From contig NZ_NPIH01000054.1 of NCBI RefSeq assembly GCF_012275575.1, forward strand, positions 1-58,925: a stretch of 58,925 nt of DNA, written 5' to 3'. Origin of the DNA: Paraburkholderia sp. SG-MS1 (GTDB taxonomy: Bacteria > Pseudomonadota > Gammaproteobacteria > Burkholderiales > Burkholderiaceae). Below are positions 25,787-34,706 of this stretch, one piece after another. Every line of letters begins with the position of its first letter. Positions within the stretch are counted from its first letter, which is position 1. A program made the translations under genes and the position numbers. Below the pieces are notes generated by a model. That model saw only the letters and a program-made list of their open reading frames with translations, had not been told where the DNA came from and did no database searches.

Positions 25787-27094
25787 ATGCGAATCCAGCA
25801 TCCCGGTATGAACCTCAAAGGCTGGCTGCAGGCGGCCCTGGCCATGGCGCTTCTGGCGACGCTCGCCGCATGCGGCGGCGGTGGCGACGGAGACAGCGGC
25901 AGTTCCGGCGGCGGCAATTCGTCGACCATACTGAACGGCGGTTCGCTGCCGCCTAGTCCGACCCAGCAGCCGATCGCCGCGACCGCCGCGAACACCGCGC
26001 CGATCACGGTGGGCCCGGGCGTGAGCGGCGTCATCAATATTCCGATGGTCAGCGTAACGATTTGCGCGCCCGGTTCGACGTCCAATTGCCAGACCATCAA
26101 CAACATCCAGCTCGACACGGGTTCGTTCGGGCTGCGGGTGGTCGGCTCGGTGCTGAACGCGTCGCTGCTCGGCGCGCTGCCGGTCAGCAGCGTGAACGGA
26201 GCGCAGCTCGCCGAGTGCGCGACCTTCGCCGATGGCTACACGTGGGGCACGGTGCGCACCGCGACCATCGGGATCGGCGGCGAAACCACGACGGCCGCGA
26301 TCCCGCTGCAGATCATCGGCGACAAGGACGCGAGCACCGTGCCCTCGCGCGGCTGCGGCAACGGTTCGGCGGAAAACACGGTCGGCGATCTCGGGGCCAA
26401 CGGCATACTCGGCGTCGGCACGGCGCCCTTCGATTGCGGCGCGACCTGCGCCGACGCGGCGACCGCTGCGACCTACAGCAACTACTTCGCTTGCCCAGGC
26501 GGTACGTCATGCACCCGCACGCAGGTGCCGCTCACGCAGCAGATCGCCAATCCGGTGGCCAATTTCGCGCTCGACAACAACGGCGTGATCGTGCAGATGC
26601 CGCCCGTGCCGGATGCGGGCGCGCCGTCGGCCAGCGGCACGCTGGTGTTCGGCATTGGCACGCAAGCGAACAATGCGCTCGCCGCGACACAGGTCTTCAC
26701 GACCGACGCCTATGGCGATATGAACGACAGCACTTTCAACGGCACGACTGTGCAGGCGTTCCTCGATTCGGGCTCGAACGGCTACTTCTTCAGCGATAGC
26801 TCGCTCGCGCAGTGCGGCAGCAATTTCTCGGGCTTCTACTGTCCGAACGCCGCGCAGAGCCGCTCGCTCACGCTGGTCGGACTAAACAAGACGACAGCGA
26901 GTGTCACCATCGGCATCGTCAGTGCGGCCACGCTGTTCGGCAACGGCAACAATTACGCGTTCAACAACCTCGCCGGGCAGATCGGCGGCAGCACGAGCTT
27001 CGACCTCGGGCTGCCGTTCTTCTACGGCCGTCATGTGTACTATGGCATCGACCGCACCCTGAGCGGCGGCCAGGCGCCCTACGTGGCCTTCTGA
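25787..27094 (+). CDS. DUF3443 family lipoprotein with two D[TS]GS motifs
   Basis: A 435-residue putative lipoprotein. The signal is MALLATLAACG with Cys at the lipobox, followed by a Gly/Ser-rich spacer. Two segments, INNIQLDTGSFGLRVVGS (Asp110) and AFLDSGSNGYFFS (Asp327), resemble the paired catalytic motifs of pepsin-like aspartic proteases and are 217 residues apart. About a dozen Cys residues suggest disulfides in the periplasm or at the surface. Known family function: none that I know of. The ATG with AGGA upstream was chosen over a GTG six codons earlier. It is translationally linked to the DUF2844 gene. Confidence 0.8.
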   Translation: MRIQHPGMNLKGWLQAALAMALLATLAACGGGGDGDSGSSGGGNSSTILNGGSLPPSPTQQPIAATAANTAPITVGPGVSGVINIPMVSVTICAPGSTSNCQTINNIQLDTGSFGLRVVGSVLNASLLGALPVSSVNGAQLAECATFADGYTWGTVRTATIGIGGETTTAAIPLQIIGDKDASTVPSRGCGNGSAENTVGDLGANGILGVGTAPFDCGATCADAATAATYSNYFACPGGTSCTRTQVPLTQQIANPVANFALDNNGVIVQMPPVPDAGAPSASGTLVFGIGTQANNALAATQVFTTDAYGDMNDSTFNGTTVQAFLDSGSNGYFFSDSSLAQCGSNFSGFYCPNAAQSRSLTLVGLNKTTASVTIGIVSAATLFGNGNNYAFNNLAGQIGGSTSFDLGLPFFYGRHVYYGIDRTLSGGQAPYVAF

Positions 27095-27095
27095 T

Positions 27096-27130
27096 GCGTA
27101 GCGCCGCGCGAGCCACGCGCGGCGCTACGC
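27096..27130 (+). terminator. 15-bp hairpin after the DUF3443 gene
   Basis: GCGTAGCGCCGCGCG and its exact complement flank a 5-nt AGCCA loop. It starts 2 nt after the DUF3443 stop and separates that operon from the flhB promoter 20 nt on. No T run follows. Confidence 0.7.
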
Positions 27131-27150
27131 TTCATCCGTCGAAATACCCC

Positions 27151-27201
27151 CCTTTCTCCGCCCTTATCCGCCGATCGCCGCTTGCGTCGAGCGGGAATAA
27201 T
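27151..27201 (+). promoter_or_regulatory. Candidate FlhDC-dependent class II promoter of flhB
   Basis: The element has CCTTT, then CTTATCC, CGATCGCCGCTTG, and AATAAT at 27196-27201 as the -10 box. The same order and spacing recur upstream of flhF (exactly 45 nt from CCTTT to -10 in both) and, with 42-43 nt, upstream of flgB. It lies 49 nt before the flhB start. FlhDC control is inferred from position and shared pattern. Confidence 0.65.
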
Positions 27202-27250
27202 CGCTCTCACTGGAAAGAGGCGTCGTGCCTCGGCCGACTGGAGAGCTTTT

Positions 27251-28462
27251 GTGGCAGAGGACAGCGACCTCGAAAAGACCGAATCAGCCACTCCCCGGCG
27301 CCTGCAGAAGGCGCGCGAGGAAGGGCAGATCGCACGTTCGCGGGAACTGTCGACGTTCGCCTTGCTGGCAGCGGGGTTCTACGGCGTGTGGGGGATGTCC
27401 GGCAGCATCGGCGAGCATTTGCAGAACATGCTGCGCGCGTCGCTCACGTTCGACCACGCCAGCAGTTTCGAAACCAGCCGCATGCTGATCGGCGCGGGTG
27501 CCGCGAGCCGTGAAGGCTTCTACGCGCTGCTGCCGATTCTCGCCTTCACCGGCCTCGCCGCCTTGCTCGCGCCGCTGGCGCTGGGCGGCTGGCAACTGTC
27601 GGCGAAAGGACTCGAACCGAAGTTCAGCCGGCTCAACCCGATTCAAGGCTTCGGCCGGATGTTCTCGATCAACGGGCCGATCCAGCTCGGCATGTCGCTC
27701 GTGAAGACGCTGGTGGTGGGCATCATCGGCGGCACGGCGATCTGGAATCGCCGCGACGAGATCCTCGCGCTCGCCACCCAGCCGTTGCATGTCGCGCTCG
27801 CCAACTCCGTGCATCTGATCGCCGTGTGCTGCGGCATGACCGTCGCCGGCATGTTCGCGGTCGCCGCGCTCGACGTGCCGTATCAGCTCTGGCAGTTCCA
27901 CAAGAAGCTGCGCATGTCGAAGGAAGAAGTGAAGCGCGAGCATCGCGAAAGCGAAGGCGACCCGCACATCAAGGGCAAGATTCGCCAGCAGCAGCGCGCC
28001 ATTGCGCGTCGCCGGATGATGGCGCAGGTGCCGAAAGCCGACGTCGTGGTCACCAACCCGACGCACTTCGCGGTTGCGCTGCAATACGCCGACGGCGAGA
28101 TGCGTGCGCCGAAGGTGGTCGCCAAGGGCGTGAACCTGGTGGCTGCGCGGATCCGCGAAATCGCCGCCGAGAACAACGTGCCGCTGCTCGAAGCGCCGCC
28201 GCTCGCGCGGGCGCTGTATCACAACGTCGATCTGAACCGCGAGATTCCCGGCCCGCTGTATGGGGCGGTGGCCGAAGTGCTCGCGTGGGTGTATCAGCTG
28301 CGGCGCTTCAAAACCGAAGGCGGCGTCGCGCCGGTCGCACCGACCGATTTCGACGTGCCGCCGGAACTCGACAAGGGCGGCGTATCGGATGATGACGCCG
28401 GGCAGGAAGCCGCCGACGTCCTAACCCCCGCTAACGACGACGCATCAGGAGCCTCCGCATGA
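27251..28462 (+). CDS. flhB: Flagellar type III export switch protein FlhB
   Basis: An export-gate protein of the inner membrane whose cytoplasmic domain self-cleaves to switch export from hook to filament substrates. The 403-residue product has the N-terminal ESATPRRLQKAREEGQIARS, four transmembrane helices and the autocleavage motif Asn269-Pro-Thr-His in VVTNPTHFAVAL. The GTG start has GGAG 7 nt upstream; a longer frame adds 23 residues without a site. The C-terminal tail beyond residue 360 is acidic and variable. ATGA overlap with flhA. Confidence 0.97.
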   Translation: MAEDSDLEKTESATPRRLQKAREEGQIARSRELSTFALLAAGFYGVWGMSGSIGEHLQNMLRASLTFDHASSFETSRMLIGAGAASREGFYALLPILAFTGLAALLAPLALGGWQLSAKGLEPKFSRLNPIQGFGRMFSINGPIQLGMSLVKTLVVGIIGGTAIWNRRDEILALATQPLHVALANSVHLIAVCCGMTVAGMFAVAALDVPYQLWQFHKKLRMSKEEVKREHRESEGDPHIKGKIRQQQRAIARRRMMAQVPKADVVVTNPTHFAVALQYADGEMRAPKVVAKGVNLVAARIREIAAENNVPLLEAPPLARALYHNVDLNREIPGPLYGAVAEVLAWVYQLRRFKTEGGVAPVAPTDFDVPPELDKGGVSDDDAGQEAADVLTPANDDASGASA

Positions 28463-30561
28463 ACGCTCGCGCCGGTTTCCTCGCCCGACGGCCGGAAGCC
28501 TTGAGCAGCACCAACCTGCGCGCCCTCGCCGGGCCGGTGCTGATCTGCATGATCCTCGGCATGATGATTCTGCCGTTGCCGCCGTTCCTGCTGGATCTGC
28601 TGTTCACCTTCAACATCGCCCTCTCCGTGATGGTGCTGCTCGTCAGCATGTACACGATGAAGCCGCTCGACTTTGCCGCGTTCCCGAGCGTGCTGCTGTT
28701 TTCGACGTTGCTGCGGCTGTCGCTGAACGTCGCCTCGACACGGGTCGTGCTGCTCGAAGGCCACACCGGCCCGGACGCGGCCGGCCAGGTGATCGAGTCG
28801 TTCGGCCACTTCCTCGTGGGCGGCAACTTCGCAGTCGGTATCGTCGTCTTCATCATCCTGATGGTGATCAACTTCATGGTGATCACCAAGGGCGCGGGGC
28901 GGATCGCCGAAGTGTCCGCGCGCTTCACGCTCGACGCGATGCCCGGCAAGCAGATGGCGATCGACGCCGATCTGAACGCGGGCCTCATCAACGAAGAACA
29001 GGCCAGAAAGCGCCGCTCGGAAGTCTCGCAGGAAGCCGAGTTCTACGGCTCGATGGACGGCGCGAGCAAGTTCGTGCGCGGCGATGCGATCGCCGGTCTG
29101 CTGATCATGGTGATCAACATCGTCGGCGGGCTGATCGTCGGGATGGTCCAGCACAACATGGACTTTGCGGCGGCGGGCAAGAACTACACGCTGCTGACGA
29201 TCGGCGACGGCCTTGTCGCGCAGATTCCTTCGCTGGTGATTTCGACCGCGGCCGGCGTGATCGTGTCGCGCGTCGCGACCAATGAGGACATCGGCACGCA
29301 GCTCACCGGCCAGCTGTTCACGAATCCGCGCGTGCTGATGATCACGGGCTGCATTCTCGTGCTGATGGGCCTGATTCCGGGCATGCCGCACTTCGCGTTT
29401 CTGGTGCTCGGCGGCGGTCTGATCCAGCTCGGCCGCACGATGAAAAAGCGCGCCGAGGAGCGCAAGACCAGCACGGCGCTCGTCGACGTCGCGCCGGCCG
29501 CGCTGGCCCCGGTCGAAAACACCGAAGCCAGCTGGGACGACGTGACGATGATCGACACGCTCGGCCTCGAAGTCGGCTACCGGCTGATCCCGCTCGTCGA
29601 CAAGAACTCGGACGGCGAGCTGCTCAAGCGGATCAAGAGCATCCGCAAGAAGTTCGCGCAGGAAATCGGCTTTTTGCCGCCGGTCATTCATATTCGCGAC
29701 AACCTCGAATTGCGGCCGAACGGCTACCGCATCGCGCTGAAGGGCGTCGAAGTGGGCGTCGGCGAAGCGTTTCCGGGGCAGTGGCTGGCGATCAATCCCG
29801 GCCAGGTCTCAGCTGCGCTGCCCGGTACGCCGACGCAGGACCCGGCGTTCGGGCTGCCCGCCATCTGGATCGATACGAACCTGCGCGAACAGGCGCAGGT
29901 GTACGGCTACACGGTGGTCGATTCGAGCACCGTGGTGGCCACGCACCTGAATCACCTGGTCGTGACGCACGCGTCGGAACTGCTCGGCCGCCGCGAAGTG
30001 CAGGCGCTGCTCGAACGGATGCAGAAGGACACGCCGTCGCTGGTCGACGATCTGGTGCCGAAAACGCTCCCGCTCACCACGCTGCAGAAGGTGCTGCAAA
30101 ACCTGCTGGAGGAAGGCGTGCCGATCCGCGATTTGCGCACGATTCTCGAAGCGCTCTCCGAACATGCGTCGAAGATCAGCGACGCGCACGATCTCACCGC
30201 CGCCGTACGCCTCGCGCTGGGCCGCGCGATCACCCAGCAGTGGTTCCCCGGCACGGGCGACATGCAGGTGATGGGCCTCGATTCGAATCTGGAGCGGGTG
30301 TTGTCCCAGGCGCTCTCGACCGGCACGAATCCGGGTCTCGAGCCGGGGCTCGCGAACACGCTGCTCAACGAAACGCAGAAGGCGATGACGCGTCAGCAAA
30401 ACCTCGGCTTCGCACCAGTGCTGCTGGTGCAGCATGCTTTGCGGCCGATGCTTGCGCGCTTCCTGCGCCGCAGCCTGCCGCAGTTGAAGGTGCTCTCGTA
30501 TGCGGAAGTGCCCGACACACGTAACGTGAAGGTGGTGAATCTGATCGGCGCGCATGCTTGA
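28459..30561 (+). CDS. flhA: Flagellar type III export protein FlhA
   Basis: The large export-gate protein that forms a nonameric cytoplasmic ring and uses proton motive force. It has 700 residues: eight transmembrane helices in about the first 330 and a soluble C-terminal domain. The FHIPEP-family segments are present, e.g. FPSVLLFSTLLRLSLNVAST in the membrane part, RFTLDAMPGKQMAIDADLNAG in the cytoplasmic loop, and GYTVVDSSTVVATHLNHLV in the C-terminal domain. Start ATG overlaps the flhB stop. A terminator-like hairpin follows 60 nt downstream, then flhF has its own promoter. Confidence 0.97.
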   Translation: MNARAGFLARRPEALSSTNLRALAGPVLICMILGMMILPLPPFLLDLLFTFNIALSVMVLLVSMYTMKPLDFAAFPSVLLFSTLLRLSLNVASTRVVLLEGHTGPDAAGQVIESFGHFLVGGNFAVGIVVFIILMVINFMVITKGAGRIAEVSARFTLDAMPGKQMAIDADLNAGLINEEQARKRRSEVSQEAEFYGSMDGASKFVRGDAIAGLLIMVINIVGGLIVGMVQHNMDFAAAGKNYTLLTIGDGLVAQIPSLVISTAAGVIVSRVATNEDIGTQLTGQLFTNPRVLMITGCILVLMGLIPGMPHFAFLVLGGGLIQLGRTMKKRAEERKTSTALVDVAPAALAPVENTEASWDDVTMIDTLGLEVGYRLIPLVDKNSDGELLKRIKSIRKKFAQEIGFLPPVIHIRDNLELRPNGYRIALKGVEVGVGEAFPGQWLAINPGQVSAALPGTPTQDPAFGLPAIWIDTNLREQAQVYGYTVVDSSTVVATHLNHLVVTHASELLGRREVQALLERMQKDTPSLVDDLVPKTLPLTTLQKVLQNLLEEGVPIRDLRTILEALSEHASKISDAHDLTAAVRLALGRAITQQWFPGTGDMQVMGLDSNLERVLSQALSTGTNPGLEPGLANTLLNETQKAMTRQQNLGFAPVLLVQHALRPMLARFLRRSLPQLKVLSYAEVPDTRNVKVVNLIGAHA

Positions 30562-30622
30562 GCGCCGCGCGGCGTTCGCCATCGCACAAGCAGGCCCAGA
30601 CCTGCACGCACGCAGCTTGTCG

Positions 30623-30646
30623 CCGGCGCCCTCGGGCGCCGGTTTT
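30623..30646 (+). terminator. Intrinsic terminator after flhA
   Basis: CCGGCGCCC and GGGCGCCGG form a 9-bp stem followed by TTTT, 62 nt after the flhA stop. The remaining part of the 347-nt flhA-flhF gap holds the flhF promoter, listed next. Confidence 0.85.
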
Positions 30647-30793
30647 CATTTCGGCGGCTTACCCGCTGCACCGCGCGCTCACTCCGATGCAGACCCGCGC
30701 CCGTCGCGAAAGCGCCATGCCGGACCGCTCGAAGGTCCGTTTGAACCCGCGTGCGCATCGCGCCGGCCGAGGTTCCATCGCGCGAATTGCCCA

Positions 30794-30844
30794 CCTTTAA
30801 CGGTCTTTATCCATCGATCGTCGCTCGACAGCTTTCGCAATAAT
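30794..30844 (+). promoter_or_regulatory. Candidate FlhDC-dependent class II promoter of flhF
   Basis: The element has CCTTT, CTTTATCC, TCGATCGTCGCT and AATAAT at 30839-30844, aligned base for base in spacing with the flhB element. It lies 64 nt before the flhF start. Reverse-strand reading gives GGATAAAGACCGTTAAAGG, reminiscent of FlhDC-box halves; the match to the enteric consensus is loose. Confidence 0.65.
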
Positions 30845-30908
30845 TGATCTCAATGGGAAGCGGTGTGTTGCCGGTCCGTCAGTCCGTTTACCTCATCGGG
30901 GGTCCAGC

Positions 30909-32858
30909 TTGAACATTCGTAAATTTGTCGGTGCCAACAGTCGCGATGCGCTGCGTCTCGTGCGTGAAGCCTTGGGCCCGGATGCGGTCGTGCTGTCCAA
31001 TCGCACGATGGACGACGGCAGCGTCGAGATCGTCGCGCTGGCCGACAGCGACCTCGCAGCCATCACGCCGAAGGCTCGCGAAGGCGCCAATGCGGCCCAG
31101 GCCGCGCCGACAAGTTCAGGTGCTGGACTGGCACTGCCCGTCGCGCCGCGCGCGCTGCCTGCGATGCAAGCGAACCCGTATGCGAGCGGCATGCCCGATG
31201 TGTTTTCGTCGGTGTTCGGCGCGAGTCCCGAAGCGGGCGCTGAAACGATGTCCGCCGGCGCGCCACTTGGCACGTCCGCGATTGAAGTGGCACCGGCCGT
31301 TCCGAAAGCGAAGCCCCAACTTCAGACGACAGCCGCAGCCACGGCTCCCACCACGGCCTTGCCGGGCGCTGCAACGAACCCGGCGCCGGCGATCGGCCAA
31401 TCTGTTGCGCAGCCGATCCCCGCCGGACCGAGCGCCCGCGCAGCCGCCGCGCGTCTCACGGAAGACATGCGTGCCGACCTGCTCAAGGCCGCCGGCGTGC
31501 CTGCCATGCCCGCCGTGCCGAAGGCGGAGGCCGCCGCGCCGCGCACGATGGCCGAATCGAATCCGTGGCTGATCGACCATGCGCGTCGCATCGCCGCAGA
31601 ACAGCAGCCACAGGGCGAATACAGCGCGCGCCCCTCGGCCATGACGCCGTCCGCCGCCACGGCTAAGGGACTCGGCGCGGCTGTCGAAATCGACATGGCC
31701 GCAACCCAGGCGGACGCCGCCACGCCGGAGACCGACACACCCGACTGGGCCCGCGAAGCCGCGCAAGCGGCCGCGCGCCGCAGCGCGCCAAAGCTCGCGC
31801 CGGCGCAATCGGGCAACGACGAAGCGCGCACGCCGGCAGCCGTCGCCGAAGCGATCAAGGCGCGCATGGAGCAGGTCGTCAACGACACCGTGATGAGCGA
31901 ACTGTCGTCGATGCGCGGCATGATGGAAGAACACTTCGCCGGCCTGCTGTGGGGCGACCGTCAGCGCCGCCACCCGGCGCGCGCCGCGCTCACCAAGCAC
32001 CTGTTCGCCGCGGGCTTTTCCGCGCAGCTCGTGCAGATGATGGTCGACAACCTGCCCGACGAAGTCGAGACGATGGACGGCGGCATGGAGTGGGTGCGCT
32101 CGGTCCTCGAAGCGAACCTGCCGGTGATGGAAGACGAAGACGCGCTGATGGAGCGTGGTGGTGTGTTTGCGCTGATGGGCCCGACGGGCGTGGGCAAGAC
32201 GACGACCACCGCGAAGCTCGCCGCGCGCTGCGTGATGCGTTTCGGCGCGAGCAAGGTCGCATTGCTCACCACCGACAGCTACCGGATCGGCGGCCACGAG
32301 CAGTTGCGCATCTTCGGCAAGATTCTCGGCGTGTCGGTGCATGCGGTGAAAGACGGCGCCGACCTGCAACTCGCGCTCTCCGAACTCCGCAACAAGCACA
32401 TCGTGCTGATCGACACGATCGGCATGAGCCAGCGCGACCGCCTCGTGTCCGACCAGATCGCGATGCTGTGCCGCGCCGGCCAGCCGGTGCAGCGCCTGCT
32501 GCTGCTCAACGCGACGAGTCACGGCGACACGCTCAACGAGGTCGTCCAGGCCTATCAGCGCGCGCCGGATCAGCAGCCGCTCGCCGGCTGCATTCTGACC
32601 AAGCTCGACGAAGCCACCAACCTGGGCGGCGTGCTCGATACGGTGATCCGCTACAAGCTGCCGGTGCACTACGTGTCGACCGGTCAGAAGGTGCCGGAGA
32701 ACCTGTACGTCGCCACGAAGAAATTCCTGATCAAGAGCACCTTCTGCATACCGCGCGACAACTCGCCGTTCGTGCCGCATGACGACGATATTCCGGCGCT
32801 GCTGTCCGCGCTGTCAGCACGTTCGACGGCCGAGCTGCACGAGGTTCGCTTTGGATAA
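30909..32858 (+). CDS. flhF: Flagellar SRP-type GTPase FlhF
   Basis: FlhF places and counts flagella with FlhG. The 649-residue protein has an N-terminal B domain start (NIRKFVGANSRDALRLVREALGPDAVVLSNR), then an Ala/Pro/Thr-rich linker from about residue 60 to 330. The N and SRP-GTPase domains follow, with P-loop GPTGVGKTTTTAKLA at about 424, LLTTDSYRIGGHEQL, LIDTIGMSQRD and TKLDEATNLGG. The catalytic motifs look intact. It is clearly longer than typical FlhF because of the linker. The TTG start follows a GGGGG site and gives the conserved N-terminus. flhG starts inside its last codons. Confidence 0.96.
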   Translation: MNIRKFVGANSRDALRLVREALGPDAVVLSNRTMDDGSVEIVALADSDLAAITPKAREGANAAQAAPTSSGAGLALPVAPRALPAMQANPYASGMPDVFSSVFGASPEAGAETMSAGAPLGTSAIEVAPAVPKAKPQLQTTAAATAPTTALPGAATNPAPAIGQSVAQPIPAGPSARAAAARLTEDMRADLLKAAGVPAMPAVPKAEAAAPRTMAESNPWLIDHARRIAAEQQPQGEYSARPSAMTPSAATAKGLGAAVEIDMAATQADAATPETDTPDWAREAAQAAARRSAPKLAPAQSGNDEARTPAAVAEAIKARMEQVVNDTVMSELSSMRGMMEEHFAGLLWGDRQRRHPARAALTKHLFAAGFSAQLVQMMVDNLPDEVETMDGGMEWVRSVLEANLPVMEDEDALMERGGVFALMGPTGVGKTTTTAKLAARCVMRFGASKVALLTTDSYRIGGHEQLRIFGKILGVSVHAVKDGADLQLALSELRNKHIVLIDTIGMSQRDRLVSDQIAMLCRAGQPVQRLLLLNATSHGDTLNEVVQAYQRAPDQQPLAGCILTKLDEATNLGGVLDTVIRYKLPVHYVSTGQKVPENLYVATKKFLIKSTFCIPRDNSPFVPHDDDIPALLSALSARSTAELHEVRFG

Positions 32859-33720
32859 GCTCGTTTCCGATCAGGCGGAGGGGCTGCGGCGGCTGCTTGC
32901 CCGCAGCGGGGCGCGCGTGATTGCGATGACGGGCGGCCCTGCCGGCGTGGGCTGCACCACGGTGGTGGTCAACCTTGCCGCGGCGCTCGCGCAGCAGGGC
33001 AAGGACGTGCTGGTGGTCGATGAATCCGTGGGTGAGCGCTCGGTGAGCGCGATGCTCGGCGGCTTGCGCGGCGCCGGCAATTTTTCGGCGGTGATGCGTG
33101 GCGAGATGACGCTCGACGACGCCGCCGCTCGGCACGCGCTAGGTTTTTCAGTGCTGGCCGCCTCGCACAGCAACCGCGAAGGCCACACGGCCGCGCAGTT
33201 CAACGTGCTGCTCGGTGGTTCCGCCGACATCGTGCTGATCGACGCGCAGCTCGACGAGCAGGGCTACCTGTCGCCATTCGCGCGGCAGGCGCACGACGTG
33301 ATGATCGTCACGCGCGTATCGGCGCAGGCGATCACCGACACGTACGCATGCATGAAACGTCTGCACTACGCGCACGCGATCGCGCAGTTCCGCGTGCTGA
33401 CGAACCACGTCCAAAGCGTGAACGACGCGCATACGACGTTTGCCAACCTGGCCGGCGTGGCCGGGCGCTACCTGGCGGTGGCGCTGGAAGACGCCGGTTG
33501 TATTGCCGCCGATGCGCGGATGGCGCGAGCCGAGGAGTTGTCGCGTTGTGTCGTCGATGCGTTCCCATCGACACCGGCTGCGCGCGACTTCCGCCACCTC
33601 GCCGCCGAATTGCAGTACTGGCCGATGCGGCCAGCGATGTCGTCGCAAACGCCCTGGATGGCGCCTGCGACAGTTACAGCGGCGCAACACGCCGACCAAC
33701 CGTCCGCGCAGCACGCCTGA
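32851..33720 (+). CDS. flhG: FlhG/FleN-type MinD-like protein with degenerate P-loop
   Basis: FlhG is normally a MinD-type ATPase that limits flagellar number by acting on FlhF. This 289-residue protein has the fold (VIAMTGGPAGVGCTTVVVNLAAALAQQGKDVLVVDE) and the DIVLIDAQLDEQG strand. However, where MinD proteins have KGGVGKT it reads GPAGVGCT, so the signature Lys and the P-loop Lys (position 35, now Cys) are both absent. ATP binding or hydrolysis may be lost or altered. The TTG start overlaps the flhF end by 8 nt. fliA follows after 28 nt. I am sure of the family, less sure of its activity. Confidence 0.88.
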   Translation: MDKLVSDQAEGLRRLLARSGARVIAMTGGPAGVGCTTVVVNLAAALAQQGKDVLVVDESVGERSVSAMLGGLRGAGNFSAVMRGEMTLDDAAARHALGFSVLAASHSNREGHTAAQFNVLLGGSADIVLIDAQLDEQGYLSPFARQAHDVMIVTRVSAQAITDTYACMKRLHYAHAIAQFRVLTNHVQSVNDAHTTFANLAGVAGRYLAVALEDAGCIAADARMARAEELSRCVVDAFPSTPAARDFRHLAAELQYWPMRPAMSSQTPWMAPATVTAAQHADQPSAQHA

Positions 33721-33748
33721 GAGGCGGCACAAGGACAAGGGGAGCACG

Positions 33749-34483
33749 ATGTATAACGCCCAGGGAAAGATTTCCCAAGCCGAAGTTCTGACGAAGTACG
33801 CACCGCTCGTGCGTCGCCTCGGCTTGCAGCTCGTCGCCAAGATGCCGGCGAGCGTCGATCTCGACGATCTTATCCAGGCCGGCATGATCGGATTGCTGGA
33901 TGCCGCCGGCCGCTACAAGGAAGATCAGGGCGCGCAGTTCGAGACCTACGCCAGCCAGCGGATTCGCGGTGCGATGCTCGACGAGTTGCGCAGCAACGAC
34001 TGGCTGCCGCGCAGCTTGCGGCGCACCTCGCGCGAGGTCGAAACGGCGGTGCATAAAGTGGAGCAGAACCTGGGCCGCTCGGCGAGCGAAACCGAGGTGG
34101 CCGAGCACCTGCAAATGCCGCTCGACGAATATCAGTCGATGCTGCAGGACCTGCATGGCAGTCAGTTGATCTACTACGAAGACTTCGATCGCTCGGCCGA
34201 CGACGAGCCGTTTCTCGACCGCTACTGCGTGGATCATTCCGACCCGCTGTCGGCGCTGCTCGACGACAGCCTGCGCTCGGCGCTGGTGGAGGCCATCGAC
34301 CGCCTGCCGGATCGCGAGAAGCTGCTCATGTCGCTGTACTACGAGCGCGGCATGAACCTGCGCGAAATCGGCGCGGTGATGGAGGTCAGCGAGTCGCGGG
34401 TGTGCCAGTTGCACAGCCAGGCCGTGGCGCGCCTGCGCACGCGGCTGCGGGAAATGGCCTGGGCGAACGCCGAGGCGAACTGA
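33749..34483 (+). CDS. fliA: Flagellar sigma factor FliA (sigma-28)
   Basis: The sigma factor for class III flagellar genes, 244 residues. Region 2 spans residues about 15-85 (VDLDDLIQAGMIGLLDAAGRY, FETYASQRIRGAMLDELRS), region 3 follows (LGRSASETEVAEHL), and region 4 at the C-terminus has the helix-turn-helix NLREIGAVMEVSESRVCQLHSQA. The ATG has GGGGAG 5 nt upstream. It should recognise the four promoters at motA, flgM, ycgR and flgK; its anti-sigma factor FlgM is encoded 1.2 kb downstream. Confidence 0.97.
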   Translation: MYNAQGKISQAEVLTKYAPLVRRLGLQLVAKMPASVDLDDLIQAGMIGLLDAAGRYKEDQGAQFETYASQRIRGAMLDELRSNDWLPRSLRRTSREVETAVHKVEQNLGRSASETEVAEHLQMPLDEYQSMLQDLHGSQLIYYEDFDRSADDEPFLDRYCVDHSDPLSALLDDSLRSALVEAIDRLPDREKLLMSLYYERGMNLREIGAVMEVSESRVCQLHSQAVARLRTRLREMAWANAEAN

Positions 34484-34536
34484 GGCGAGACGGTTCGAGG
34501 CTGGACGGGTGGCGCGCTACACGCACACCTCGTTCT

Positions 34537-34706
34537 TCAGGCATTAGCCATTTCATGTTCGGCGGCGAGCGCGAAAAAGGCTGAGCGCGACATGCCGCGC
34601 GCCTGCGCGTACGCGTCGCTTTCATGGACCAGCGCCTCGCCACCACGCCGAACGCATGCTTTTCGTCACCACGCTCGATGGCGATCGGAAAGATCAGTTT
34701 TTTCAT
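34537..34706 (-). pseudogene. Remnant of a HicB-type antitoxin gene
   Basis: The start MKKLIFPIAIERGDEKHAFGVV is a HicB N-terminus. In another frame the sequence then resumes as EALVHESDAYAQARG, MSRSAFFALAAEHEMANA and a stop, which fits a HicB C-terminal helix-rich end. The central part of the antitoxin is missing, and the junction near 34640 changes frame. HicB normally neutralises the HicA mRNA interferase and represses its own operon; this copy cannot do so. The start overlaps the hicA stop (ATGA), the normal arrangement. Confidence 0.75.

Noticed and set aside
28294..29691. 465-codon minus-strand open frame opposite flhA
   Set aside because: Composition (His/Asp/Arg/Gln) is typical of the antisense of a high-GC gene; flhA on the other strand is certain.
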